The notes beneath the pieces are model-generated. The model was not told the DNA's origin and searched no databases. It saw only the letters and a program-made list of their open reading frames with translations. A DNA stretch of 64,000 bases. Source: Aliamphritea hakodatensis (GTDB lineage: Bacteria; Pseudomonadota; Gammaproteobacteria; Pseudomonadales; Balneatricaceae). This document shows positions 34,741 to 42,291 of this stretch, piece after piece. The position numbers and the translations under genes were made by a program. The stretch spans positions 4,836,001 to 4,900,000 of the forward strand of contig NZ_AP025281.1 of assembly GCF_024347195.1 (NCBI RefSeq), in the 5' to 3' direction. Position 1 is the stretch's first letter, and every line of letters starts with the position of its first letter.

Positions 34741-35412
34741 ATGCTGACACTGGCATTCGATGTTTACGGCACACTGATTGATACCAGAGGCGTGGTATCG
34801 CAACTACAGACAATGATAGGCCCGCAGGCAGAAGCTTTCTCCCGCTGCTGGCGGGATAAGCAGCTTGAATACAGTTTTCGCCGGGGCCTGATGCAGGACT
34901 ACCAACCGTTCAGCCACTGCACCCGGGACGCACTGCAATACACCGACAATCTGCTCGGAACCGGCCTCACTCAGGCGCAGCAGGCACAGCTGATGCAGGC
35001 CTATACCCGGTTACCGGCCTTCGCAGACGCAGATCCTTCCCTGACTGCCTTACAGACAGCCGGCCATCGCCTCTACGCATTCTCGAACGGCCAGGAAGCA
35101 GCGGTCACTGAACTGCTGCAACAGGCCGGCATTCACGGTTACTTTGAAGCGGTTATCAGTGTTGACGCCGTGCGCAGCTTCAAACCTTGTCCCGCTGTGT
35201 ATCAGCACTTTTTGCACAGCGCCCGCAGCCACCGTCAGCACACCTGGCTGATTTCCGGCAACCCCTTCGACATTACCGGTGCGCGACACGCAGGCTGGCA
35301 CGCCGCCTGGATTCAGCGCGATCCGGCACAGCCTTTTGACCCCTGGGAGCAGCAACCGGACCTGATCCTGCCCGGGCTTGAAGCCCTGGCCGATAACCTG
35401 CCCGCAACCTGA
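34741..35412 (+). CDS. (S)-2-haloacid dehalogenase type II / HAD hydrolase
   Basis: A 223-residue HAD-superfamily hydrolase. The nucleophile Asp 7 is in LAFDVYGTLID, the opening seen in type II L-2-haloacid dehalogenases. YAFSNGQEAA gives motif II, SFKPCPAVYQHFL the lysine motif, and GNPFDITGARHAG the C-terminal acidic motif. Many proteins with this signature are annotated as haloacid dehalogenases without proof. It could equally act on a phosphorylated metabolite. It ends 4 bp from the end of the convergent benE gene. Confidence 0.85.
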   Translation: MLTLAFDVYGTLIDTRGVVSQLQTMIGPQAEAFSRCWRDKQLEYSFRRGLMQDYQPFSHCTRDALQYTDNLLGTGLTQAQQAQLMQAYTRLPAFADADPSLTALQTAGHRLYAFSNGQEAAVTELLQQAGIHGYFEAVISVDAVRSFKPCPAVYQHFLHSARSHRQHTWLISGNPFDITGARHAGWHAAWIQRDPAQPFDPWEQQPDLILPGLEALADNLPAT

Positions 35413-35416
35413 CAGC

Positions 35417-36610
35417 TTACCGGCTACCCACCCCCGGAACAGCCGGCCGGTACAACTTCCGAAGCTTGCTGCTATGGTACGCCAGCAGCCCCAGCAACAA
35501 TCCCCAGAAGGCACTGCTAACCCCCAGCAAACTCACCCCGGAAGCGGTCATCAGGAAGGTCAGCATCGCGGCTTCCCGCTGGCGGTCATCACTGAACGCT
35601 GTATTCAGGCTGTTGGCGATGGTGGATAACAGTGCCAGCCCGGCAATGCTCATAATCAACGCCTGCGGAAATGCCGCAAACAGCGCCGCGACAGTAGCTC
35701 CGAGAACACCCGCTACGACATAAAACACACCGGCCCAGACCGAGCTCCGGTAGCGCTGAGCGGCATCCGGGTCCGCCTCCTCACTCATACAGATCGCAGC
35801 GGTAATCGCCGCCAGACAATAAGAAAATCCCCCCAGCGGTGCCAGCACAACCCCCGCGAGCCCGGTAGTGGAAATCAGGGGCGAAACCGGCGTATCGTAA
35901 CCATTGGCACGGATCACCGCGACCCCCGGCACATTCTGCGAGGCCATAGTCACAACGAACAGGGGAATCCCCACGCCGATCAAAGCCGTCAGGTTAAATT
36001 CAGGCATGATGAATAACGGCGCTGCCAACTGCAGCGCCACCCCCTGCCAGGCCAGCTCCCCCGCCAGCCAGCAGCTGGCAATGCCGACACATAACACCAG
36101 CGGAATGCAGTAACGGGGCAACACCGGTTTTAGCAGCAGATAACTGCCCAGCATTGTTATCACCAGCCAGAAACTGCTCTGCGCCGCCAAAAACAGATCC
36201 AGCCCGAAGTTCAGTAACACCCCGCCCAGCATGGCAGCAGCCAGTGACACCGGCACCTGACGCATGATCAGGTTAAACCACCCGGTCAGACCACAGAGCG
36301 CGATCAGCCCGGAGCTGAAAATAAACACTCCCACCGCCTGCTGCATATTCAGCCCTTCCAGCGCAGTCACCAGCAACGCCGCCCCCGGTGTGGACCAGGC
36401 AGTAACCACCGGTTTTTTGTAATACAGCGACAAACCGATGCTGGTTGCCCCCATACCAATCCCCAGCGCCCATAGCCAGGAACTCAGCTCAGCCGCCGTA
36501 GCACCTGCCGCCGCCGCAGCCTGAAACACGATGATTGCCGAACTTGAATAGCCCACCAGCACCACCACAAAGCCTGTGGAAATATGGGAAAGGTTTAACC
36601 ATTGCCGCAT
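35417..36610 (-). CDS. benE: BenE-family benzoate/proton symporter
   Basis: A 397-residue inner-membrane carrier of about 12 helices. It matches the BenE family through GFVVVLVGYSSSAIIVFQAA near the N-terminus, TAWSTPGAALL (about residue 80), VPLFVVTMASQNVPG-like GIPLFVVTMASQNVPGVAV, and APLGGFSYCLAAITAAICM. BenE imports benzoate in Acinetobacter, but many homologues lack benzoate genes nearby, as here, so the substrate is uncertain. The ATG at 36610 is used; a GTG two codons upstream is possible. It diverges from an XRE-cupin regulator across two matching palindromes. Confidence 0.9.
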   Translation of the reverse strand: MRQWLNLSHISTGFVVVLVGYSSSAIIVFQAAAAAGATAAELSSWLWALGIGMGATSIGLSLYYKKPVVTAWSTPGAALLVTALEGLNMQQAVGVFIFSSGLIALCGLTGWFNLIMRQVPVSLAAAMLGGVLLNFGLDLFLAAQSSFWLVITMLGSYLLLKPVLPRYCIPLVLCVGIASCWLAGELAWQGVALQLAAPLFIMPEFNLTALIGVGIPLFVVTMASQNVPGVAVIRANGYDTPVSPLISTTGLAGVVLAPLGGFSYCLAAITAAICMSEEADPDAAQRYRSSVWAGVFYVVAGVLGATVAALFAAFPQALIMSIAGLALLSTIANSLNTAFSDDRQREAAMLTFLMTASGVSLLGVSSAFWGLLLGLLAYHSSKLRKLYRPAVPGVGSR

Positions 36611-36650
36611 AAGCACCCCGGTATATCTGTTTTAATTACCTGACATTTTC

Positions 36651-36704
36651 GTGCGTTATAGCGCACAACATAGACAAGCGTAGCAGCTGTGCGCTATAAC
36701 GTAC
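36651..36704. promoter_or_regulatory. Paired palindromic operators between benE and the XRE-cupin gene
   Basis: Two 16-bp sites, GTGCGTTATAGCGCAC (36651-36666) and GTGCGCTATAACGTAC (36689-36704). They are reverse complements of each other at 15 of 16 positions and each is itself a GTGCG-N6-CGCAC-type palindrome. Their centres are 38 bp apart. Placement fits dimer binding by the XRE regulator to control both divergent genes. Confidence 0.75.
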
Positions 36705-36722
36705 AAGCCATAATTAAGCAGA

Positions 36723-37289
36723 ATGAATATGCAGGAAGTTAATACCTACCTCTCCGGTGCCCTGAAGAAGGCCCGTAAAGACCGAAACCTCAGCCTGGAT
36801 AAAGCCGCCAAAGCCACCGGGGTCAGTAAAGCCATGCTGGGGCAGATAGAACGGGGCGAATCCAGCCCGACGCTGGCCACCCTGTGGAAAATAGCCAGTG
36901 GCCTGAACCTCTCAATGTCCGGCCTGCTTGGCCCGGCACTCAGTGGCCCGCCTACCGTATTCCGTAATGCTGATGCGCTGCGGGAACAACCTACTCAGGA
37001 CCGGATGCTGGTCGCCACCCTGTTTCCGTTTAACCCGGCACTGGGTTTTGAAATGTTCGAGCTGACCCTGTTGCCCGGTTATGAACGCTACTCAGAACCT
37101 CACGAGCCCGGGGTCACCGAACACGTGGTTGTCATTGAAGGGGAAGTAGAAATATTCGCCGACGACCAGTGGCAGAAACTGGCAAAAGGCGATGCAATCC
37201 GGTTTGCCGCCGACCGCCCCCACGGCTACCGGAATCTTAGCAACGCCTCAGGGGTTTTCCACAACCTGATTCACTATCCTCCACGTTAA
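36723..37289 (+). CDS. XRE-family regulator with C-terminal cupin domain
   Basis: A 188-residue repressor. The helix-turn-helix occupies residues about 10-65 (SLDKAAKATGVSKAMLGQIERGESSPTLATLWKIA, of which GVSKAMLGQIERGESSPTL is the recognition core). The cupin is at about 110-185, with EPHEPGVTEHVVVIEGEVE and HGYRNLSN. Such proteins sense a small ligand through the cupin. It lies beside benE, and the two 16-bp palindromes in the gap are its likely operators. Confidence 0.92.
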   Translation: MNMQEVNTYLSGALKKARKDRNLSLDKAAKATGVSKAMLGQIERGESSPTLATLWKIASGLNLSMSGLLGPALSGPPTVFRNADALREQPTQDRMLVATLFPFNPALGFEMFELTLLPGYERYSEPHEPGVTEHVVVIEGEVEIFADDQWQKLAKGDAIRFAADRPHGYRNLSNASGVFHNLIHYPPR

Positions 37290-37421
37290 CTGTCCACCGC
37301 AGTTACCGCTCTGGCTGTTCCCTGACCAGTCCCCGGAAACACCCGGCCATAAAGGGATACAGCCATTGATACGCAGACTGCAAACAGACTTACCCACAGA
37401 ATTCGGGGATGACTTTCTGCA

Positions 37422-37931
37422 TCACGGTTTGCAGAAAAATATACTCACCGTGCCTAAGGTCATGCCCCACTTACTGACCCGGGCGCGGTTCACCATTATC
37501 TTTTCATCCAGCAGATACATGCGGTCATCAAAATCTACCCGCCAGCGGCGTCCGTGAACCAATAAATCCATACTGTAACGCCAGGAAAGCATATGCTGTT
37601 GGCGGACCCCCTCTGCTTGTCCCTGAATATCCGCTGCAGTGCCTGCAAACCGGTTATCACCTTCATCCGTAATCAGCCAGATCCGCTGACTCTCTTCGCC
37701 ATCAGCGTAATAAAAATCCTCTGTCAGACGTAACCTGTCGTCTTCCGTTTCGCCCTGTATATAGACTCTGAAACTGCGCCGCAGCTTGCCAAAGCGATCT
37801 TCAAAAATACCGTACGCCAGTGTTTCGCCCTGAAAAAAGCAGAAAACATCCAATTGAGACGGCAGACTGAATCCCCGTTCACCGACGGCGCTGTATTGTG
37901 GGAAAGTATGTGAAAAAGGTGGCTGATCCAT
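37422..37931 (-). CDS. DUF3833-family protein, cytoplasmic form
   Basis: A 169-residue protein of the DUF3833 family. It shows the pattern FFQGETLAYGIFEDRFGKLRRSF, DGEESQRIW, FAGTAADIQGQAEG, LSWRYSMDLLVHGRRWRVDFDDRMYL and NRARVSKWGMTLG. Unlike most members, and unlike its paralogue at 46880, it has no signal peptide or lipobox. Function unknown; the family is regularly found with RpoE/ChrR genes. The start is the ATG at 37931 with AGG 8 nt upstream. A TGATC-N17-CGTAT promoter lies 31 bp further upstream, which puts it in the local RpoE regulon. Confidence 0.8.
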   Translation of the reverse strand: MDQPPFSHTFPQYSAVGERGFSLPSQLDVFCFFQGETLAYGIFEDRFGKLRRSFRVYIQGETEDDRLRLTEDFYYADGEESQRIWLITDEGDNRFAGTAADIQGQAEGVRQQHMLSWRYSMDLLVHGRRWRVDFDDRMYLLDEKIMVNRARVSKWGMTLGTVSIFFCKP

Positions 37932-37961
37932 AGGAATACCTGCTGACAATCACTGCTCTGT

Positions 37962-37988
37962 ATACGCAACATCCTCTTAAACAGATCA
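37962..37988 (-). promoter_or_regulatory. ECF11 (RpoE) promoter of the DUF3833 gene
   Basis: Reverse strand: TGATC (37984-37988), 17-nt spacer, CGTAT (37962-37966). Same elements and spacing as the promoters of rpoE and two further operons here. It ends 30 bp before the start codon. Confidence 0.7.
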
Positions 37989-38003
37989 TTGCCAACTTAT
38001 CAC

Positions 38004-38030
38004 TGAACTGTTTCATTCCGGATTGCGTAT
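38004..38030 (+). promoter_or_regulatory. ECF11-like promoter of the DCC oxidoreductase gene
   Basis: TGAAC (38004-38008), 17-nt spacer, CGTAT (38026-38030), one mismatch from TGATC. Around it the sequence matches the divergent DUF3833 promoter further than the core (CTGTTT after the -35, TTGCGTATAC at the -10), which strengthens the call. Confidence 0.6.
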
Positions 38031-38065
38031 ACTGCAATTAACCGAACTGCCAAGAAGATCTCAGC

Positions 38066-38437
38066 ATGCACAAACCTCAGGTATTTTTTGATGGCAACTG
38101 CCCGCTGTGCCGAAAAGAAATCGGTCACTATCAGCGGCAGGATAAAGCCCGGCGGATACACTGGCTGGATTTACATCAGGCTGCACAGGTGCTTGAACAA
38201 CGCGGCATCAGTAAACGCCAGGCAATGCAGGTATTACATGTGGCTGATCAGCAGGGCACACTGCACCGGGGGGCACCTGCCTTTATGGTTATCTGGGACC
38301 ATCTGCCGGGTTACCGTCATCTGGCATCGGCAGTGCGGCTGTTGCGGCTGGAATCCGTCATGCAGTCTGTTTATCTGCGTTTCGCCAAGTGGCGCTTTGC
38401 CCGTCGCTGCCGGTCCGGCTGCTCTGCAGAGCAATGA
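38066..38437 (+). CDS. DCC-family thiol-disulfide oxidoreductase (DUF393)
   Basis: A 123-residue small thioredoxin-like protein. The DCC signature is FFDGNCPLCRKE at residues 7-18, with the CxxC at Cys 13 and Cys 16. No signal peptide is seen. The biochemical role of the family is not settled, but members are repeatedly found beside ChrR/RpoE and cyclopropane synthase genes. It diverges from the DUF3833 gene and converges with the Trp-rich protein of the rpoE operon. Confidence 0.87.
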   Translation: MHKPQVFFDGNCPLCRKEIGHYQRQDKARRIHWLDLHQAAQVLEQRGISKRQAMQVLHVADQQGTLHRGAPAFMVIWDHLPGYRHLASAVRLLRLESVMQSVYLRFAKWRFARRCRSGCSAEQ

Positions 38438-38440
38438 AAA

Positions 38441-38656
38441 TCATTTCCAACCCTGCAACCAGACCCCGTTGTTTTTAAGCTCCCGCCAGTCGATGGGATA
38501 GTCATTGCCACTGATCACCGCCTGCAGAACACAGCCGGTTATCCGGTCGGCATCATCCCGTAACAAGGTTGTCACCATAAAGTGCCGCTCGCGGTTTTGC
38601 GGCTTAACAGCCGTCCACTTACTGAGCAGCAACTTATCGGGGTTCAGCCTGTGCAT
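38441..38656 (-). CDS. Small Trp-rich conserved protein (TIGR02450 type)
   Basis: A 71-residue protein matching the TIGR02450 group: it starts MHRLNPDKLLLSKWTAVKP, has RERHFMVT, and ends DWRELKNNGVWLQGW with the family's tryptophans. Function unknown. It begins 2 bp after the chrR stop, so it is the third gene of the rpoE-chrR operon. Confidence 0.85.
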   Translation of the reverse strand: MHRLNPDKLLLSKWTAVKPQNRERHFMVTTLLRDDADRITGCVLQAVISGNDYPIDWRELKNNGVWLQGWK

Positions 38657-38658
38657 CT

Positions 38659-39327
38659 TCAGAAACCGGTCACCGGCTGCACCAGACGGCCCAGTAAGGT
38701 GGTAAATTTAAGCGGCGCATCCGTGGCGATCAGGCAGATACAGTCAGTATTACTGTCCACCAGCGGCTGGTGCTCAACCTGTTCATCCAGATCTGCAATG
38801 TCCCCCCGGGCAAACCGGCCGATTTCATCACAGAACGAGCCCTCTAAAACCAGTGTCAGCTCATTGCCTTTATGGGTATGCGGCAGGAGGTTCTTGCCGG
38901 GCGCAATGCGCATCAGACGGGACACACCGCCTGACTGGCAATCAAGGTCGTAATAACTGATACCGGCCACCAGTTTCTTCCAGGGAACATCTTCCAGCGT
39001 ATAAGGCAGGTAATCCCCCAGCGGAGCAGGTAAACGGCTGTCGGTTTGCCGGGCTCTTTCTTCCAGGGCAACCTCCTTCTTCACGGCCTCGGCTTCAGCC
39101 GGCACATCCAGCATGGCCAAAAGGTTATCCAGCGTCTCTGCAGATACCTGTGCCGGAGCCAAACCTTCCAGCAACGAGCCGCCCACGGCTTCCTGAACTG
39201 ACGCACGTTCACGGCACTGCGGGCACATTGATAAGTGGCAGGCAACCACCAGCGCCATGCCCTGCGACAGAGAGCCGGCTGCATAACTCAGCAGAGTTGC
39301 CTCATCAAGATGGTGACGAATACTCAT
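38659..39327 (-). CDS. chrR: ChrR-type anti-sigma factor (zinc, cupin)
   Basis: A 222-residue zinc anti-sigma factor that holds RpoE until singlet oxygen or a related stress releases it. The N-terminal zinc site is His 6, His 31, Cys 35 and Cys 38 (HLDE, ACHLSMCPQC), the same positions as in Rhodobacter sphaeroides ChrR. The C-terminal cupin carries a second metal set, His 150, His 152, Glu 156 (PHTHKGNE) and His 186 (EHQP). Its start overlaps the rpoE stop by 4 bp (ATGA), so the pair is translationally coupled. Confidence 0.94.
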   Translation of the reverse strand: MSIRHHLDEATLLSYAAGSLSQGMALVVACHLSMCPQCRERASVQEAVGGSLLEGLAPAQVSAETLDNLLAMLDVPAEAEAVKKEVALEERARQTDSRLPAPLGDYLPYTLEDVPWKKLVAGISYYDLDCQSGGVSRLMRIAPGKNLLPHTHKGNELTLVLEGSFCDEIGRFARGDIADLDEQVEHQPLVDSNTDCICLIATDAPLKFTTLLGRLVQPVTGF

Positions 39328-39935
39328 ACGTCCCTCCAGGCGGCTTTAATTTTTTCACAGGCAAGGCGTATTCGGGACTTGACGCTGCCCAGGGGTATCC
39401 CCAGCCTTTCCGCAATCTCACCGTGGGCCCTGCCCTCATAAAATGACATATAAATCACCTGCGCCTGATTCTCCGGTAAGGTTTCGATAATGGCACCTAA
39501 ATGGCCACTCACCACCAGCTGCTCACCGGCATCTTCAGAGGACTCATCAATCTGGTCAAAGGTTTCATCAAACGAATACTCCGGATACTTTTGCTTACGC
39601 ATCCAGTCGATACTCTGATTCCGCGCCAGGGTAAAAATCCAGGTGCTGGCTGCTGCCCTTTCAGGTTTATACATATGCGCCTTGCGCCACATCAGCAGCA
39701 TGGTTTCCTGCATCAGCTCTTCGGCCACGCTTTCCACCAGACCAAGACGCAAAATGTAAGCCTTCACCCGGGGCGCAAAATGCCCGAACAGGCTGACAAA
39801 CAGCTGCTTATCCTGTTTTTCGCCCAATGCTGCCAGCAATGCGCTCCAGTCATTCACTGAAGCGGACTCCGGTGCATCTGCGGGCTTTAATGCAACAACA
39901 TTATTCACAGTTTTATCCGGTTGCTCGTGATTCAT
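39324..39935 (-). CDS. rpoE: ECF sigma factor RpoE (ECF11 group)
   Basis: ECF sigma factor partnered with ChrR. Region 2 includes LMQETMLLMWRKAHMYKPER and STWIFTLARNQSIDWMRK; region 4 includes LPENQAQVIYMSFYEGRAHGEIAERLGIPLGSVKSR. The listed reading from the ATG at 39935 gives 203 residues and has AAGGG 5 nt upstream. However, its own promoter -10 lies at 39944-39948, so transcripts starting there would have almost no leader for this ATG. A GTG at 39857 with GGAG 9 nt upstream gives 177 residues, closer to the usual ECF11 length, and may be the true start. It diverges from the FAD oxidoreductase operon. Confidence 0.93.
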   Translation of the reverse strand: MNHEQPDKTVNNVVALKPADAPESASVNDWSALLAALGEKQDKQLFVSLFGHFAPRVKAYILRLGLVESVAEELMQETMLLMWRKAHMYKPERAAASTWIFTLARNQSIDWMRKQKYPEYSFDETFDQIDESSEDAGEQLVVSGHLGAIIETLPENQAQVIYMSFYEGRAHGEIAERLGIPLGSVKSRIRLACEKIKAAWRDV

Positions 39936-39943
39936 AATCCCTT

Positions 39944-39970
39944 CTACGCCAATGGCGCTTATTCAGATCA
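39944..39970 (-). promoter_or_regulatory. ECF11 autoregulatory promoter of rpoE
   Basis: Reverse strand: TGATC (39966-39970), 17-nt spacer, CGTAG (39944-39948). It agrees with the TGATC/CGTAA pattern known for ECF11 sigma factors. It shares TGATCTGA and CGTAGA, at identical distance, with the divergent promoter at 40080. Confidence 0.75.
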
Positions 39971-40079
39971 GTTGTCATTAAAATAGCTCAAACTGGCAGA
40001 TATGATACGGACATCACCTTATTTACAGCTAAAATATTCAAATTAATTAATAACATAGCTTACTTAATCAAACATCACG

Positions 40080-40106
40080 TGATCTGATTTGTTCATCATG
40101 CCGTAG
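40080..40106 (+). promoter_or_regulatory. ECF11 promoter of the FAD oxidoreductase-DUF1365-cfa operon
   Basis: TGATC (40080-40084), 17-nt spacer, CGTAG (40102-40106), 34 bp before the ATG at 40140. Core and flanks equal the divergent rpoE promoter over TGATCTGA and CGTAGA. Confidence 0.75.
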
Positions 40107-40139
40107 ATACAGTCAACACGATGCAAAACGGACCGAGCC

Positions 40140-41495
40140 ATGAATGTATCTGCTATAAAGCCTAAAAAGATCGCTGTGATCGGTTCCGGTATATCCGGGC
40201 TGAGCTGCGCATGGTTACTGAACCGGCAGCATCAGGTCACGCTATTCGAGAAAGATGACCGCCCGGGCGGCCACGCCAACACCATCAGTTTTGATCTGGA
40301 CGGCCAGCCGATCGACGTGGATACCGGTTTTATCGTTTATAACCCGGTGAACTATCCCAACCTGGTTGCACTGTTTGATCATCTGAACGTCCCGAACTGT
40401 GAAACTGAAATGTCATTCGCGGTGTCCGTGAATCAGGGGGAACTGGAATACTCCGGCTCCGGACTGGCAGGGCTGTTCGCCCAGAAACGTAATCTGTTCC
40501 GGCCATCATTCTGGAACATGCTGAAAGACCTTAATCATTTTTACCGTCACTCCCTGCTGATTCAGCAGGAAGCCCGCATCCGCCAGCTTAGCCTGCGTCA
40601 GTTACTTGCTGAACAGGGCTACAGCAGCCGCTTTATTTATCAGCACCTACTGCCTATGGGGGCGGCTATCTGGTCAACGCCGGTAGAACAAATGCTGGAT
40701 TATCCGGCAGACAGCTTCATGCGCTTCTGTGAAAACCATGGCCTGCTGCAGGTAAAAGACCGCCCCCAGTGGCGAACCGTTGTCGGTGGCAGCCGGACGT
40801 ATGTCAGCAAAATTACAGCCGAACTGGACGATATCCGGCTAAACAGCCGTATCCACCGTATTATCCGTAAACCGGGCCAGGTAACCATTGAAGACCTGCA
40901 CGGCGCTCAGGAACACTTCGACGCTGTAGTACTCGCCTGCCACTCGGATCAGGCGCTGGCCATGCTGGACAAACCCAGCCAGACAGAACAGGTATTACTG
41001 AGCAAGCTCCCCTATCAGCGCAATCAGGCATTTCTTCATCTGGACACCCGCCTGATGCCCCGCCGCAAAGCTGTCTGGTCAAGTTGGAACTATCTGGCAG
41101 AAGGTCAGCAGCAGGAACAGGAAGTTGCCGTCACCTACTGGATGAACCGGCTTCAGCCATTGCCCACCGACACGCCGATACTGGTATCCCTCAACCCGCC
41201 CACCGAACCGGCCCGGGATACCATTATCCACAGTCAGTTTTATGACCACCCGGTCTTTAATCAGCAGGCCCTGCAGACCCAGCAACAACTCTGGCAATTA
41301 CAGGGCCAGCAAAACACCTGGTTCTGCGGCGCATACTTCGGATACGGTTTCCATGAAGATGGCCTGCAGGCAGGCCTGGCAGTTGCCGAACAGCTGGGGG
41401 GGATACATCGTCCCTGGATTGTACCCGACGCTAACGGACGAATTTACACCTCATCGACCGGATACACCGCTGCCGGGGTACGCCGGCATGGCTGA
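40140..41495 (+). CDS. FAD-dependent amine-oxidase-like oxidoreductase
   Basis: A 451-residue flavoprotein of the amine oxidase/desaturase-like family (COG2907 style). The FAD-binding motif IAVIGSGISGLSCAWLL starts at residue 11, followed by LFEKDDRPGGHANT; the C-terminal flavin-contact segment contains CGAYFGYGFHEDGLQAG. No membrane helix is obvious. In RpoE/ChrR-linked gene sets this protein, DUF1365 and a Cfa-like methyltransferase occur together. A role in oxidising or desaturating modified fatty acyl chains is likely but unproven. It overlaps the DUF1365 gene by 8 bp. Confidence 0.88.
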   Translation: MNVSAIKPKKIAVIGSGISGLSCAWLLNRQHQVTLFEKDDRPGGHANTISFDLDGQPIDVDTGFIVYNPVNYPNLVALFDHLNVPNCETEMSFAVSVNQGELEYSGSGLAGLFAQKRNLFRPSFWNMLKDLNHFYRHSLLIQQEARIRQLSLRQLLAEQGYSSRFIYQHLLPMGAAIWSTPVEQMLDYPADSFMRFCENHGLLQVKDRPQWRTVVGGSRTYVSKITAELDDIRLNSRIHRIIRKPGQVTIEDLHGAQEHFDAVVLACHSDQALAMLDKPSQTEQVLLSKLPYQRNQAFLHLDTRLMPRRKAVWSSWNYLAEGQQQEQEVAVTYWMNRLQPLPTDTPILVSLNPPTEPARDTIIHSQFYDHPVFNQQALQTQQQLWQLQGQQNTWFCGAYFGYGFHEDGLQAGLAVAEQLGGIHRPWIVPDANGRIYTSSTGYTAAGVRRHG

Positions 41496-42291
41496 AACAA
41501 AGCCCCTGCAATCAGGGATCTATACCGGCAAGGTCATGCATCAGCGCGTGCTGCCAAAACAGCACGGTTTCAGCTACCGGACATTTTCCCTGTGTATTGA
41601 TCTTGATGAGCTGCCCCGTTTACAACAACTCAGGCTATTTTCGGTGAACCGCTTTAACCTGCTGTCATTTTTTGAAAAAGACCATGGCAGCGGCAACGGT
41701 GAATTAGCAGCCGGCGTCCGCAAACTGCTCAGCCGGCGCGGCTATGCACATGCCTGTACCCGAATCAGCCTGCTGTGTTATCCACGCATTCTTGGCTATG
41801 TATTTAACCCACTGAGTGTCTATTTCTGTTATGACGCCGATAACCGGCTACAGGTTATCCTCTATGAAGTGACCAATACCTTCAGGCAACGTCACACTTA
41901 CCTGATTCCCGCCGACAGTACTGAAAAATTACAGCACAGCTGCAACAAACAAATGTACGTCAGTCCGTTTATGCCGCTGGATACCCGTTACAGTTTTACC
42001 ATCCGGCCGCCGGGTAGCGCCGTCAGCGTTGGTATTCGCCAACACGACCTGCAGCAACAGCTGCTCTTCAAAGCGACATTTGCAGGTCAGCAGGAAACCT
42101 TCAGCGACGCCGCCCTGTTAAAACGCTTTCTCAGCCACCCACTGATGACCCTTAAAGTCATGGTTGGCATTCACTGGGAAGCACTCCGGCTGTGGCGTAA
42201 AAAGCTCAGCCTGCAGCCCAGAGAAAAAGGCCCCCGGAACAGTATCAGCTGGTACGACCAGAACGGAGACTTCCATGATGAAAGCCTGTGA
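41488..42291 (+). CDS. DUF1365-family protein
   Basis: A 267-residue protein of the DUF1365 family. It shows the family features GKVMHQRVLPKQHGFSYRTFSLCIDLDEL, NLLSFFEKDHG, LCYPRILGYVFNPLSVYFCYD and YEVTNTFRQRHTYLIP. Function unknown; almost always next to a Cfa-type methyltransferase and an FAD oxidoreductase, as here. I start it at the ATG at 41488 inside the end of the FAD gene; the frame is open back to 41242 but that part is a shadow. It overlaps cfa by 17 bp, so the three genes are coupled. Confidence 0.9.
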   Translation: MAETKPLQSGIYTGKVMHQRVLPKQHGFSYRTFSLCIDLDELPRLQQLRLFSVNRFNLLSFFEKDHGSGNGELAAGVRKLLSRRGYAHACTRISLLCYPRILGYVFNPLSVYFCYDADNRLQVILYEVTNTFRQRHTYLIPADSTEKLQHSCNKQMYVSPFMPLDTRYSFTIRPPGSAVSVGIRQHDLQQQLLFKATFAGQQETFSDAALLKRFLSHPLMTLKVMVGIHWEALRLWRKKLSLQPREKGPRNSISWYDQNGDFHDESL

